Source: Chthonomonadales bacterium
Lineage (GTDB): Bacteria > Armatimonadota > Chthonomonadetes > Chthonomonadales > CAJBBX01
NCBI GenBank assembly: GCA_027459625.1
Contig: DAIDHP010000036.1
Coordinates: forward strand, 1-40,985
DNA: 40,985 nucleotides
Direction: 5' to 3'
The notes under the pieces are model-generated. The model saw only the letters and a list, made by a program, of their open reading frames with translations, was not told the origin of the DNA and made no database searches. Every line of letters starts with the position of its first letter. Position 1 is the stretch's first letter. Of the stretch, positions 7,386-16,954 are shown piece after piece. A program made the position numbers and the translations under genes.

Positions 7386-9716
7386 TCATTTTTTATATTC
7401 GTATATCTTAAATGGTTCCTTATCATCCCATATAAATGTAAATCTTATGTTTTTAGCGCTTTTCAAAGATATTTTGCCAATGTAATCCACGCTGTCCTGC
7501 GTGAGTTCGCCGGATATTTCATTCTCTATCCATTGCCTCACCGTTTTGCAATTGGAGATTGAGGATGCCTGTTTTTTTGCATAGTTCACGTCATCAAGGT
7601 CTTTTCGCAGATTCTCATCCTCCTGCAGGGTGATACGATAGCTCCAGATATCGTCAGAGAAGTCATCATCCGGCAGAATAACGATGCTTTTCACCGCAGC
7701 GTGTTTTAGGAAATGCACCTCTTGCCCGGATCGTATTATAAACTCATCAAATTCTCTTGCCATCTCCAGCCAAAGCTGAGCGGAAAGAATCTCTTCGGGT
7801 TTAAACGAAACGGCGCCAAGCTTACCAGCGTAGTTCAATGCGCATATTTTTCCGAAATATCGGCGAGTATACCAAAAATTATCCCAATATTCTTTATCCA
7901 ACCCAGTTGGAATATCTTTTGTATGCTGATCCAACCATATGTTTAGTTGATCCATAAAAGTAGCAGCTATCCATTTATCAACCTGCATATCGCGTTTCGG
8001 TAAATTTTTTATGCATCCGGCGCTGTTAAACAGATACACTTGCTCACGCAATCGGATTTTGAATGTTTTGGCATCATATTCCAATTGTTTGCCGGATATC
8101 CGCCACTGTGTCTCCGCGCCCACCCGATTAAGTTGATTATCGCATCCATCTATCAATCGCATCAGCACCACAAGTTTGGGAAAATCCACATCCGAAAGCT
8201 TACATGAATACTTTAGCGGGGCGGGATATGTTTCACATAGGTAAGGGCATGTTATAGAGTCAACCTTGTTCCAACCTGTGGACTTCCTGTGATAGATACA
8301 CAGATGCTCAATTGCCCGGGAAATATCTTTACCACCTTCCCAATTAATTTGCGATTTAAGTTTCTCATTGGTCAGTCTGTGATATGCCAGAAAATGGTGC
8401 AGATTGCGAATTTCACTGCGAAACAAGGGTATATGGGCTCCGGTGTCTTCAATGCATTTCCCATTTAAATCCTCTTTGAGATAAAGACGATCCAAGGTGT
8501 GTCCGCAATCATGCAGGATAATTGCGCCGAAGAGAATGATGCGCTCGTTGTCTGTTAAGCTATCCGAAATGGGTGTGAGGAATTGCTGCGCCAGACGCAT
8601 GAGATCATAGTGGTGATCGGCTGAATGGTTTGCCGCCATGGGTAGCTTATCCCCCTGCCAGATCATCGGGCCAATGGTGGAGGAAAGATGTGATAAGACA
8701 TCCCTCCAATAATCGTTGATTATGAACTGTTTTAATATTTTTTCCGCATAGTGTTGAAAGTGGTTTTTGTTTCGACTTTCCCGAAACCCATCCTCCAAAA
8801 TGCGACTGATGGATTTGTCAAATGAGTTACCGATTTTATCATTTGCGACGGATCGCATCCGCAGACTTAATGCGCGTTCATATATTTCAGCCCATTTTTT
8901 ACTCGATTTTTTCCCGAGCACCGTGGCATCGAGGAGCACTTCCTCCTGCAGCCAGGCATCGTTATCCGCACCCACGGGATAATCCGGGATTTCCACGATG
9001 TTGGGGGTGGATTCATGCAGATAATGAATCCGGGTATCCTCATTTCGCATAAGCTGGGATACCAATGTGGATGTAACGATAGCTCCTTTGAACCCCCCGG
9101 TAGGATTAGTAATCACTGTAGATTTACGAGATTGCATTAAATCCCTCAAAGTCGCAATAAGATTTGGCATTCCATTGCTGGTGAAGGTATCGCCAATGAC
9201 TTTCAGCCCGGGAATAATAATGAGCCCCTCATCACGCTCCGGCACGGAAAGTGAGGTACCCTCAAAGGTGTGCGTTGGTGACGTTTTGGCAAGTGGGAGT
9301 GGCGAATACGCTCCTAGATAGCAATTCGATTTGCGTATTGATTTAATAGAATCCCGCATAATCCGAGCGCATCGATAACCATCAAGAGTGTCTGATGATA
9401 TGAATACAAATTCACATGGAAAATATTCCGGATAATTTTGGGACATTATAGACATACATGTGATTTCCACCGGAAGGACGTTCCCTGGATTTACAAAGCC
9501 TTGCCTTACCAGATTTTTTTTGATCATATCCCGAGCGAGAAGCTTTTTGAAATTCTTCGAGATGATTTTATAGTCATTCGAATTCATTGAATCATTCAGG
9601 TCGCTTATACGCTTATCTGAGCCTGCCTCCTTTCTTGCATTTCCTATGAGAGACGTTCCGACGGTTAAAATCAACAGTGTCTTCTGATCTTGCCCCTGCG
9701 TTTCATGTTGGCTCAT
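7386..9716 (-). CDS. CARF-HD domain fusion, type III signalling effector
   Basis: Residues 12-250 form a CARF domain with ILTVGTSLIG (15-24), VFISSDTLDG (104-113), NPTGGFKGAIVTSTLVSQL (204-222) and IHYLHEST, the same clade as the neighbouring CARF protein. Residues about 360-560 are an HD phosphohydrolase domain. Visible are HSADHHYDLMRLA (His364 or His368), ILHDCGHTL (His402-Asp403), CIYHRK (His476) and RLIDGCD (Asp523), giving a full metal-binding set. The remaining ~200 residues are unassigned. CARF-HD proteins are listed among predicted cyclic-oligoadenylate effectors; the HD domain could cut nucleic acid or hydrolyse nucleotides, including the signal itself. The gene starts 5 bp after csx15 stops, with GAGGTG as ribosome site, and its end is close to the next CARF gene. 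Confidence 0.88.
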   Translation of the reverse strand: MSQHETQGQDQKTLLILTVGTSLIGNARKEAGSDKRISDLNDSMNSNDYKIISKNFKKLLARDMIKKNLVRQGFVNPGNVLPVEITCMSIMSQNYPEYFPCEFVFISSDTLDGYRCARIMRDSIKSIRKSNCYLGAYSPLPLAKTSPTHTFEGTSLSVPERDEGLIIIPGLKVIGDTFTSNGMPNLIATLRDLMQSRKSTVITNPTGGFKGAIVTSTLVSQLMRNEDTRIHYLHESTPNIVEIPDYPVGADNDAWLQEEVLLDATVLGKKSSKKWAEIYERALSLRMRSVANDKIGNSFDKSISRILEDGFRESRNKNHFQHYAEKILKQFIINDYWRDVLSHLSSTIGPMIWQGDKLPMAANHSADHHYDLMRLAQQFLTPISDSLTDNERIILFGAIILHDCGHTLDRLYLKEDLNGKCIEDTGAHIPLFRSEIRNLHHFLAYHRLTNEKLKSQINWEGGKDISRAIEHLCIYHRKSTGWNKVDSITCPYLCETYPAPLKYSCKLSDVDFPKLVVLMRLIDGCDNQLNRVGAETQWRISGKQLEYDAKTFKIRLREQVYLFNSAGCIKNLPKRDMQVDKWIAATFMDQLNIWLDQHTKDIPTGLDKEYWDNFWYTRRYFGKICALNYAGKLGAVSFKPEEILSAQLWLEMAREFDEFIIRSGQEVHFLKHAAVKSIVILPDDDFSDDIWSYRITLQEDENLRKDLDDVNYAKKQASSISNCKTVRQWIENEISGELTQDSVDYIGKISLKSAKNIRFTFIWDDKEPFKIYEYKK

Positions 9717-9720
9717 CTAT

Positions 9721-10110
9721 TCACCTCGTTCGCCTCGCACTCTCACGAATTTCATTTAGGTTCAGTATCTCCGCCAGATCAAATACGGGGGGTGTCGCTC
9801 CTTCGCGCGGTTTCAGGCGTATGACAGTGGGAAAATGGCCAATGCGGCCATGCAGGTTAGCTAACATCAAAGCGGAAATCACATTTAAGGATGGAAGGTT
9901 TATCAAAAACCGTTCCGTCTGCCATTGATTCCCGCTGATAGGAACGCTATCCAAAAGTGCGTTCACCTGCTCCGCAAATGGCGCCTGGTGGTCAAACTGA
10001 GCCGTGGACTGGTGTGCGATTTCGATATCGCACCCGAGGCTCTCCCGGATTTGATATAGCTGCTCCTCGGTAAAAGGATGAGCGAAGTTGATAATCCTTA
10101 CGGAATTCAT
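9721..10110 (-). CDS. csx15: CRISPR-associated protein Csx15
   Basis: This small protein of 129 residues starts MNSVRIINFAHPFTEEQLYQ, the characteristic Csx15 N-terminus (NFxHPxTxxQ), followed by a predicted Rossmann-like alternation ending in SALMLANLHGRIGHFPTVIR. Csx15 is a type III accessory protein grouped with Csx16 and Csx20 as small CARF-related proteins thought to bind or degrade cyclic oligoadenylate. Its place between the RAMP genes and the two CARF effectors fits a signal-damping role. The start at 10110 has a perfect GGAGGA six bases upstream; the longer frame from 10125 would overlap the RAMP gene and lacks such a site. Confidence 0.8.
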   Translation of the reverse strand: MNSVRIINFAHPFTEEQLYQIRESLGCDIEIAHQSTAQFDHQAPFAEQVNALLDSVPISGNQWQTERFLINLPSLNVISALMLANLHGRIGHFPTVIRLKPREGATPPVFDLAEILNLNEIRESARRTR

Positions 10111-10121
10111 GATTTCCTCCT

Positions 10122-12431
10122 TCATTTAGTAGGATCATATGGGAGCTTGGGATTTGGATCTGTGAGCTTTGGCAAGGATAATTGTTTCGACTTATTTTTA
10201 TCATTGTGTGTGAACCATTCAAAGATATCCATGGTGCGATCACAAGACAGCCTGGGGTAGTGCACCTCATTGTGAGGAAACCCCTTGCTCGACTTCAGAA
10301 ACGCATTCAGGATATCACTTCCTTTAACCTGATTATTTTTATTACCATTGTTGGGTAACCAAAGGAATTGCTGGAACTGATCAACAAAGGCGTTCTTAAT
10401 ATCCTCAGCGGAGTTAGCGGTTTGCAAAACGGCGTTTAAGTCGCTGTAATATGCTGTCATTTGTATCGTGTCGGCGATGATGGAATTGCTATCATCCATT
10501 TCGAGCCTCACGCTGCCGAATCCAAGCGGTTTGCCTCCTCCCAGTTTATGAAAATGCTCATCGGGCATCTTCAGCAGCCAGATCAGCGCACCTAGTTCAA
10601 ACTTGGAAAGGTTGCTGAAATAAATATCAAACTTAAATACGGAGCCGTGATTCACCCAGCCTTTTATGGAACGATTTTGATCCGTTCTCTCCTTATCCCC
10701 TGGCGGCTGTCTGTAAAAGCATGTATTATTATTATTATTCGAATTCCAATATTCCTTATCGTACCATTGATGCGGGTAAACCTTTCGCCCGCGTATTTGC
10801 TTGCCGTTTTTATACGCCGCGACATCCCTTGAGATTTTGGATTTTTGCGGATCGCCATTGGCGTCTCCAAGATAGAATCTGCTCTGAGCGTGCTTGGGAG
10901 CAGCAAGATTGGCAAGCGGAAATCCTGCAGGATCAAAACCATTTTGCTCAAACTGAACACACTTGACATTCCCAATGCGCAGATTTCCCTTATAGGCGTT
11001 TTTCGCTTTATGGTCCTTAATATTGGCGTTCACCCAGCCAAACACCCTGTCTGCGGGGGAGAGTTGGTCGTAACAGGTGGCGGGGAGATGATTCCTCTGC
11101 TGCGATTTCTCTATGACCTCCAATGGTGTGTTTGGGCTTACATGGCGGGATATCTGTACGGGATAAAGATTTTTCAAACAAAATTTATGTTTAGCTGCAT
11201 TCCATTTTACTTCTGCATAACATAGTACACCATCCGTTAGTTTCATTCCCGCAAAGTGTTTGGACCACTCGCATGCACTGCATTTACTAGTTAATACGGA
11301 AGGACCTGAGGGTGGTGATTGTTTAACAAATTCCTCGTTTTCCCTATAATTCTTGATTAGTACATCCCATTTTCCCATTGCTCCACCAAGGGGGAGAGTA
11401 AGGCTGCCTATAAGTGTTTGTTCTATACTAGAATCATGAAAAAAAATCCGTTCATAATGCTTGTTTTCAGCATTCGGCCCTGATTCGAAAAAATAACCTT
11501 CATGCCAACCCGTGCCTGTGTGGGGGGATGTACTTAAATTATCTACATTAAAAAAATCGTAATTTAAATGGTTTAGTATTGTGATTTGAATCCAAACCTT
11601 ATCTCCATGGCTCAGAGTAGGTATGCCTGGGATTACATTCTTTGTATGCGGATCATATATGTTATAAAATGCAGCATACATCAGATTATTGTTTGGCTTA
11701 CCATTCCTTTGAATTGTTGATTTACCGGGTAACAGCCGCACTCTTAACCCCCCCCCCACCCCGTTTTCAATCCTCGCCGGCACAAGCTTTATTGCATCAT
11801 TAGTGGCGCCTCTGAAGCCCGTAACATCCTTGTAATCGTTGAACACTCCCATTCGTGAGTTGGTGATCGCCTCATAAGCGGAGCGCAGCATGCCCTTCAC
11901 GCCGGTAGGGGCGATGTATGGTTTGCCGTCCACCATTCTCAGGGGATATGTATAATGATCTTTTGGACTTTCAGTTTTGTGCTGCGCATCCGGCAATAGC
12001 AGGGGGGTTTCGACCGTCATCGTCACCCGCAGCCTGCCATGATACTTACCCTGAACATATATACCATGCGGCGGCGGGGGGGAATCCCCTATAATTTGAT
12101 CATCTGTCTTTCTTGGAGGCATTGGAATGAAATAATAGGGGTTGTAGAAGTAACCAGGCGGGGTATTGCCGGCTGCAGGGATATTAGCGGATTCAAGGGT
12201 ATTTCCGGGTGCAGGGATATGCGGTGGTATTTTTTCCCCTTGTGCATCTTGATCACTGAATAAATGAAGTATCAGCCCTTTATCATTCCATTCACATTTA
12301 TATTCACCCGCCACAAGATTTCCTGCGATAACAGTATTTATTTCTACTTCTTTCGGTTTATTTTGTTTTTCATTAAAATAGGATATGTATGGTATTCCAT
12401 TCCGTCTTGTTAGAGTAACATCTCTAATCAT
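10122..12431 (-). CDS. RAMP (Cas7-like) protein of the TIGR03986 type
   Basis: The 769-residue protein has a RAMP body. YHGRLRVTMTVETPLLLPD is the first strand (about 125-145), DGKPYIAPTGVKGMLRSAYE the conserved Pro-Gly-Lys-Gly turn, and LGGGKPLGFGSVRL the C-terminal Gly-rich loop. A CxxC pair (CSACEW) in the middle may bind zinc. The first ~110 residues are an added N-terminal domain. It should be a backbone subunit of the type III effector that binds crRNA and target RNA, comparable to the large insertion-bearing Cas7 of III-D complexes. The gene overlaps csx19 by 8 bp. It carries a run of ten C/G at 11748-11757, within the GVGGGLRV segment, which could slip. Ribosome site GGAGGTG precedes the ATG. 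Confidence 0.85.
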   Translation of the reverse strand: MIRDVTLTRRNGIPYISYFNEKQNKPKEVEINTVIAGNLVAGEYKCEWNDKGLILHLFSDQDAQGEKIPPHIPAPGNTLESANIPAAGNTPPGYFYNPYYFIPMPPRKTDDQIIGDSPPPPHGIYVQGKYHGRLRVTMTVETPLLLPDAQHKTESPKDHYTYPLRMVDGKPYIAPTGVKGMLRSAYEAITNSRMGVFNDYKDVTGFRGATNDAIKLVPARIENGVGGGLRVRLLPGKSTIQRNGKPNNNLMYAAFYNIYDPHTKNVIPGIPTLSHGDKVWIQITILNHLNYDFFNVDNLSTSPHTGTGWHEGYFFESGPNAENKHYERIFFHDSSIEQTLIGSLTLPLGGAMGKWDVLIKNYRENEEFVKQSPPSGPSVLTSKCSACEWSKHFAGMKLTDGVLCYAEVKWNAAKHKFCLKNLYPVQISRHVSPNTPLEVIEKSQQRNHLPATCYDQLSPADRVFGWVNANIKDHKAKNAYKGNLRIGNVKCVQFEQNGFDPAGFPLANLAAPKHAQSRFYLGDANGDPQKSKISRDVAAYKNGKQIRGRKVYPHQWYDKEYWNSNNNNNTCFYRQPPGDKERTDQNRSIKGWVNHGSVFKFDIYFSNLSKFELGALIWLLKMPDEHFHKLGGGKPLGFGSVRLEMDDSNSIIADTIQMTAYYSDLNAVLQTANSAEDIKNAFVDQFQQFLWLPNNGNKNNQVKGSDILNAFLKSSKGFPHNEVHYPRLSCDRTMDIFEWFTHNDKNKSKQLSLPKLTDPNPKLPYDPTK

Positions 12432-12966
12432 CTCTTTTCACCTCCAAACTTATAAGCCTTTCATCGAATACTGCGAAATTGCCACAGGGATAATCATTCG
12501 AGAAGTATTCACGCGTATTGAGCTGCACATACCGATTTGCTTGCACTTCGAAGGGAAGAGGAATCGTTCCAATCCGCGCCGAGGATACTCCGCCCCAACC
12601 ATTGGTGAATACCCCCGCCCCCTTTCCCCATAGCATGTAGTGATTTTCATCTGTTTCCACCGTATATTTATTCTTATCCCATTCGCCTTCCAGAATTTCT
12701 TCTTCGGCCTCTGTCAATACGGCGATTCGGGAATCCTCAAGCCATCTCAATTCCCAGTTCTTCGTGAAGACACGCGCCTCGTAGACATCGGTGATGGTGC
12801 AGTCATCTGTATGATTAACAAGCTTACCCGCCTTTAATTCTGCGAGAACGCATTCGGTTCGGCCGTAGAGCAGGGCGTAGCCATTCTGAGAAGTATTCTT
12901 CATTTTGGATAATGCTTCACTAAGCGTCATTATATCTTTGCTTATATAACAGATCAGGCTGCACAT
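12424..12966 (-). CDS. csx19: Type III-D accessory protein Csx19
   Basis: A 180-residue protein matching the Csx19 pattern: an N-terminal helix (TLSEALSKMKN), GYALLYGRTECVLAELKAGK near residue 30-50, then ARVFTKNWELRWLED and MLWGKGAG further on. Csx19 is a marker of subtype III-D and in the III-Dv complex is a structural subunit near the Cas10 end. The ATG at 12966 has GAAGGAG upstream and overlaps the preceding RAMP gene by 13 bp; a second ATG at 12930 lacks a ribosome site. Its presence is the main reason for calling this locus III-D rather than III-A or III-B. Confidence 0.8.
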   Translation of the reverse strand: MCSLICYISKDIMTLSEALSKMKNTSQNGYALLYGRTECVLAELKAGKLVNHTDDCTITDVYEARVFTKNWELRWLEDSRIAVLTEAEEEILEGEWDKNKYTVETDENHYMLWGKGAGVFTNGWGGVSSARIGTIPLPFEVQANRYVQLNTREYFSNDYPCGNFAVFDERLISLEVKRDD

Positions 12967-14561
12967 GTTTTTTCTCCTTCCCTCTTCAGCGCTTCTAATG
13001 CTTCATTCCATGCGCTTTTCAGTGCGACCATATCCATTTTCGTGAAAATCACCCCATTTTTGATCTCACAGTCCAGCCCGCCGCCCGTTATCTTGATATT
13101 GGTGACACTTATATCCCCCATGCCTCTGTTCACGGCGAATCCAAGCGGGATATCCCCTCTGGAAAAATCACGAAGCGTAAAAAGCAGGAGCGCATGGCAC
13201 GCTGCAATCGGATTCAGGTTGGCGTTTGATTGCGCATTCGCCGGGTGGCTATTATCCGAGTTGTTTGCAATGGAATCCGCGCAGGACGCCATCGCTTTCC
13301 TCAAACGGCTTGTATCCACCACAATCCTAATCGGTTCCCATTCAGCCAGGTGTGGCTCCAAAACTTGGTAGAGCGCGCTCTTGTTCACCGCATTCGTCCA
13401 TCTGTCTATGGCGGTGTGATACGCTTCCTGAAAACGTGGCTTGCACCTCTTATCAACAACATTATTCAGAGCCTCCTCGTCCGTGGCGTTGGCAACTTCA
13501 ACCCATTCACTTGAAGGGATTTTCTCCACGCCATAACAATCCGCGAAGCTGGCTGATCCTGAACCGGGTTTTATTTTGTACACCCGCACTGATAACGAAA
13601 GATGATTTTCAGGATCATGGGAGGATGAGCTATTCTCGGTTTCCGCGGCCGCCCCAAACAGCAGATCAGCCAATGGCGTTTTCACTTGATCAAGAAAATC
13701 AATGGGGATAGCGTCATCCCCAAGCATTGTGCGCACGATCTTCTCCGCTCTCGTACGCATAGCCCCCTTTATGGATGATCCAGGCAACAATAGGGCAAGC
13801 TCCCCCTTTTCATTCGTCGGCTCCAGCAGCGGAATGGAATCAACGACTATGCCATCATACCCGGCACGCACCATCATGGGTCCTGCCGGATTCCAATTAA
13901 TATTAATTATTACGCTTCGCGAGATATCCGTTTGGTCAACCGGAACATCCACTCCGGCTTTATCGCTTAGAAAAGCGATCATACCCTCCCTGGTTCCAAT
14001 ATCGAACTTTTTCAGGGATGCCTCTTTTCCTTGTGCAATTTTCACTTCGCCCAAGCCGCGCGTTTTGCATGCGCCAAACCGTATCAAACCATGCATTAAG
14101 CCATTCGCCAAATGCTTCAGCATTGATTCGCAACCGCTGCAATCCCCTCCCTCCGCAATATCCACCGTTATTCCAATGGTGAAGCGCGATCCCCGCGGAA
14201 GGACCGTCATATCATATTTGGCCTGGTACGCGGCCGTACCTGTAACGCGGTTAATGCCAACTCCATCGCGTATCTGCATAGATGAGCCGGATGGGAGGGT
14301 GATTATTGCATCCTCCATGCACACCGAAGAGGCGGATCCTGTATCCCCCTCACTCCCCCAGAACGACGTATCCATGCTTTCCCTCGCAAGCCATGCCTTT
14401 ATCGCTCCCACCAGACTGGTGCCGGGTATATACGGTTTCCCATTTCCATTCAAAGCCACCGTCATATCCTCGAATCCGGATTCCAGTCCGCCCACATGGA
14501 TAGCGGTCTGCGCTTCCAATCTCGCTTTCAAGACATATCTACAGCTAAGCTTCCTTGGCAT
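12954..14561 (-). CDS. Double Csm3/Cas7-like RAMP protein
   Basis: Two Csm3-type RAMP domains lie in tandem within 535 residues. The first has AQTAIHVGGLESGFEDMTV, KPYIPGTSLVGAIKAWL and a Gly-rich loop GACKTRGLGEVKI. The second has MVRAGYDGIVVDSIPLL, ALLLPGSSIKGAMRTRAEKI and GFAVNRGMGDISV. Each has an Asp where Csm3 keeps its target-RNA-cutting residue (FEDMTV and VVDSIP), so two cleavage sites at about 6-nt spacing are expected, as in the Cas7-2x subunit of III-Dv. I prefer the ATG at 14561, with AGGTGA upstream, over a TTG start at 14603 that lies deep in the csx10-like gene. It overlaps csx10 by 17 bp and csx19 by 13 bp. Confidence 0.88.
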   Translation of the reverse strand: MPRKLSCRYVLKARLEAQTAIHVGGLESGFEDMTVALNGNGKPYIPGTSLVGAIKAWLARESMDTSFWGSEGDTGSASSVCMEDAIITLPSGSSMQIRDGVGINRVTGTAAYQAKYDMTVLPRGSRFTIGITVDIAEGGDCSGCESMLKHLANGLMHGLIRFGACKTRGLGEVKIAQGKEASLKKFDIGTREGMIAFLSDKAGVDVPVDQTDISRSVIININWNPAGPMMVRAGYDGIVVDSIPLLEPTNEKGELALLLPGSSIKGAMRTRAEKIVRTMLGDDAIPIDFLDQVKTPLADLLFGAAAETENSSSSHDPENHLSLSVRVYKIKPGSGSASFADCYGVEKIPSSEWVEVANATDEEALNNVVDKRCKPRFQEAYHTAIDRWTNAVNKSALYQVLEPHLAEWEPIRIVVDTSRLRKAMASCADSIANNSDNSHPANAQSNANLNPIAACHALLLFTLRDFSRGDIPLGFAVNRGMGDISVTNIKITGGGLDCEIKNGVIFTKMDMVALKSAWNEALEALKREGEKTCAA

Positions 14562-16944
14562 CACTTTCACCTTTCGCCCTTTCACGGATTTCGCTCCTGA
14601 CAATTGCGTCTATCAGGCTCTTAACCGCATAATACCAGAGCTTTTCCTTCAGTCCTGTTTTCTCTTCTTCCTTACTGAATGTAATTAATATGGAATCCCA
14701 GGGTATTGAATCCTCCAGGCACTCCCAAATAACTTCTCGATTGTTAGTTATATAAGTGGTTAAAACGGGCTGATTAATGTTGGCGGTAATTCCAGAATTG
14801 ATGAAGTCAGTATTTAGTCCATTAAGCAACGCAGTTTTACGGATGGAATTTTCTGGCCATAGGACTTTATGTTTATTTCTTTTTCCAATTGAAATTAACC
14901 AGGAACATAATTGCTGGCTCCAACTATCATAATTCTTACCATCATCCGCAAGCCTCATCGTCCACATTCTCATCGCCTCGAGTTGGGAGTTATTTGGACT
15001 TTTTTCATTAATCGCCAAGCATTCTCTGCGCTTATTCAAATCTGCAGCAAAGGAGATAGCCGCATCGGATATGAGATTTTTCAATGCGGAAACCTGGATG
15101 GTTTCAACAATGGTTTTATTCTGCTCGTCTAAATCGACTATGCTGTCATCACTTTGTGATTCTTTCTTTTTTATGGTTATATCCTTTTTTATCTCAGGAT
15201 TGAATAAAACACGCCCATACCCCTCCGCTGTGCGCTCTCCGATGCCATTCAATTGAATTTCACGGAGAATATCCGTATTGATTGTTCCCATTACATTGAA
15301 TTCAACATAAGTCCCCGCCTTTAATCCCACAAGCGAGGGGCGAGGAAGGCCCCAGCTTGTCTGCCATGAATCCAATCTCCGCTGCCTGGCGCTGCTTTTT
15401 ACATATTGATCATCATCGATAACTGTAAGTGTCACTTTATTGGTTCTATCATCAGGCGAAGTAGGCTCGGATACCGATTCTGTCGATGGCGCGGCGGCAG
15501 ACGCATTCAGTCGAGTTTCCATTGCGTACTTTAAGGCGGTTACAGTCGGGGTTAGACGAAGCTTGGAATCCCTGAGCAGAACATCCGATACAAGCCACAC
15601 TTTGAGTGTGTCCCCTTCGCATATTCTGATGTCCGATATCTCGTCATATGACTCAATGCGAATGCTGCAAAGGCCGTATTCCGCATGTTTAGCGCTTCCG
15701 ATGCGCACGTCATCCCAATGCTTATTGTCGAGATCATCTTTGCGTATGCTCAGGAAGGCGATAAATTCCGTATTTGGAGCGATTGATTGCATGGTGTACA
15801 CGCCGTTGTCCTCAGGACGTTGAGTGCGATCGACCACAACGTTATGTGTAACAAGTGACAGATCAATATCCGCATACTGCATATTGCCGTTCTCAAGAAG
15901 AACGTACTTGTCTCTAATCTGCTTCAGTTGGCAGCTAAGATCTTCAATCTCCTCAGCCCTATTGTGGATCTTTTCAGCATCGTTCTTTTCTTGAAAAAGA
16001 CAAAGAGGAGAGGGTAAAGTTCGATTTTTTTCGGTCGAAGGGTTTGCATTTGTAATCGATAGACTGTTTTCTTTTAACTTCGTCGATACAAATCCAGCGC
16101 CAAGCTTGGAGGATAGTATAGGGAGGATGTAGGCTCCAGGTATGAAGTCCAGCGTTTCCACAATATTCCCGGTGGTTTTTGACATGATGCATACCGGAGA
16201 TAGGGTGCGGATGATTAATTTATAGGTGTGTATCTCCGCAGTATTTTGATCAGACTTATTGATAACTGAATTGCATCGAGTGGGTTCACAAATATTATTC
16301 TCCTCGAGGCATTTCAGCCAATTATTGTATTCAGGTATCAAATTGAATTTACATTTACCGGGACCTCTACGACGTTTGCCCCCAATACGCTCTGTCCATT
16401 TGCATCCGGAATGAAGGAGAGCCAATGCATTTTTTTGGGTTTTGTCATTATATTCGCACAAATCAAGCGATACCAGAGCAATAAGTTTCGCTCCCTTGCG
16501 CGCCATCTCCTCAAACCTTAAAAAATCCGCCTTTGCCATACCTGTTTTCGGGTCAATGCTGACACCGGGTTTGATGAAAGTAAGTTGCGATGTGAGCAGC
16601 GGTTTGTTTTTCAACAACACTCTTATTTTGTCCGAGTAATATGCGGAATTAATTTTGAGAGCTGCAGGAGTCGGCATATCCAGTATCCCGCTTGCCTTAT
16701 TTGGCGCAGGCTGACTTCCGAAGAGAATATCCACATATGTCGGCCAATTACCGCCTAAGGATTCCGCCACCGTCTCGCATGAATCCCGTAAAATTCCATT
16801 GCATGTCTTCCCGGGAATATAAGGAAATCCGTATTCATCCTTTCTGACAAGGCTATCGGTTCCTCCGGATCGCCCCATCCCCACACCGATATGCCAATCT
16901 GAAAGCATCTCAATTTGAAGGGTCAGGCTCTTATCATCGCACAT
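14545..16944 (-). CDS. csx10: Csx10-like RAMP protein (Cas5-type, extended)
   Basis: The 799-residue protein opens with QIEMLSDWHIGVGMGRSGG, then VRKDEYGFPYIPGKTCNGIL, the hallmark of Csx10 (LSDxHIGxG, xxPxIPGxxxxGxLRD). A Gly/Arg-rich loop (KRRRGPGKCKF) ends the first RAMP domain. A second region ends in GIGERTAEGYGRVLF, another RAMP Gly-rich loop. The last ~190 residues are mainly helical and could stand in for a Cas11 small subunit, which is otherwise missing from the operon; that would parallel the Cas7-Cas5-Cas11 fusion of III-Dv. The protein should cap the crRNA 5' handle in the effector. The gene follows cas10 by 10 bp with AGGAGCG as ribosome site. Confidence 0.85.
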   Translation of the reverse strand: MCDDKSLTLQIEMLSDWHIGVGMGRSGGTDSLVRKDEYGFPYIPGKTCNGILRDSCETVAESLGGNWPTYVDILFGSQPAPNKASGILDMPTPAALKINSAYYSDKIRVLLKNKPLLTSQLTFIKPGVSIDPKTGMAKADFLRFEEMARKGAKLIALVSLDLCEYNDKTQKNALALLHSGCKWTERIGGKRRRGPGKCKFNLIPEYNNWLKCLEENNICEPTRCNSVINKSDQNTAEIHTYKLIIRTLSPVCIMSKTTGNIVETLDFIPGAYILPILSSKLGAGFVSTKLKENSLSITNANPSTEKNRTLPSPLCLFQEKNDAEKIHNRAEEIEDLSCQLKQIRDKYVLLENGNMQYADIDLSLVTHNVVVDRTQRPEDNGVYTMQSIAPNTEFIAFLSIRKDDLDNKHWDDVRIGSAKHAEYGLCSIRIESYDEISDIRICEGDTLKVWLVSDVLLRDSKLRLTPTVTALKYAMETRLNASAAAPSTESVSEPTSPDDRTNKVTLTVIDDDQYVKSSARQRRLDSWQTSWGLPRPSLVGLKAGTYVEFNVMGTINTDILREIQLNGIGERTAEGYGRVLFNPEIKKDITIKKKESQSDDSIVDLDEQNKTIVETIQVSALKNLISDAAISFAADLNKRRECLAINEKSPNNSQLEAMRMWTMRLADDGKNYDSWSQQLCSWLISIGKRNKHKVLWPENSIRKTALLNGLNTDFINSGITANINQPVLTTYITNNREVIWECLEDSIPWDSILITFSKEEEKTGLKEKLWYYAVKSLIDAIVRSEIRERAKGESDAKEA

Positions 16945-16954
16945 TTGTTCGCTC

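Noticed and set aside
13702-14688. Long plus-strand ORF of 328 codons
   Set aside because: It is antisense to the double-Csm3 and csx10-like genes, which have clear RAMP motifs and ribosome sites; the antisense frame shows no domain.
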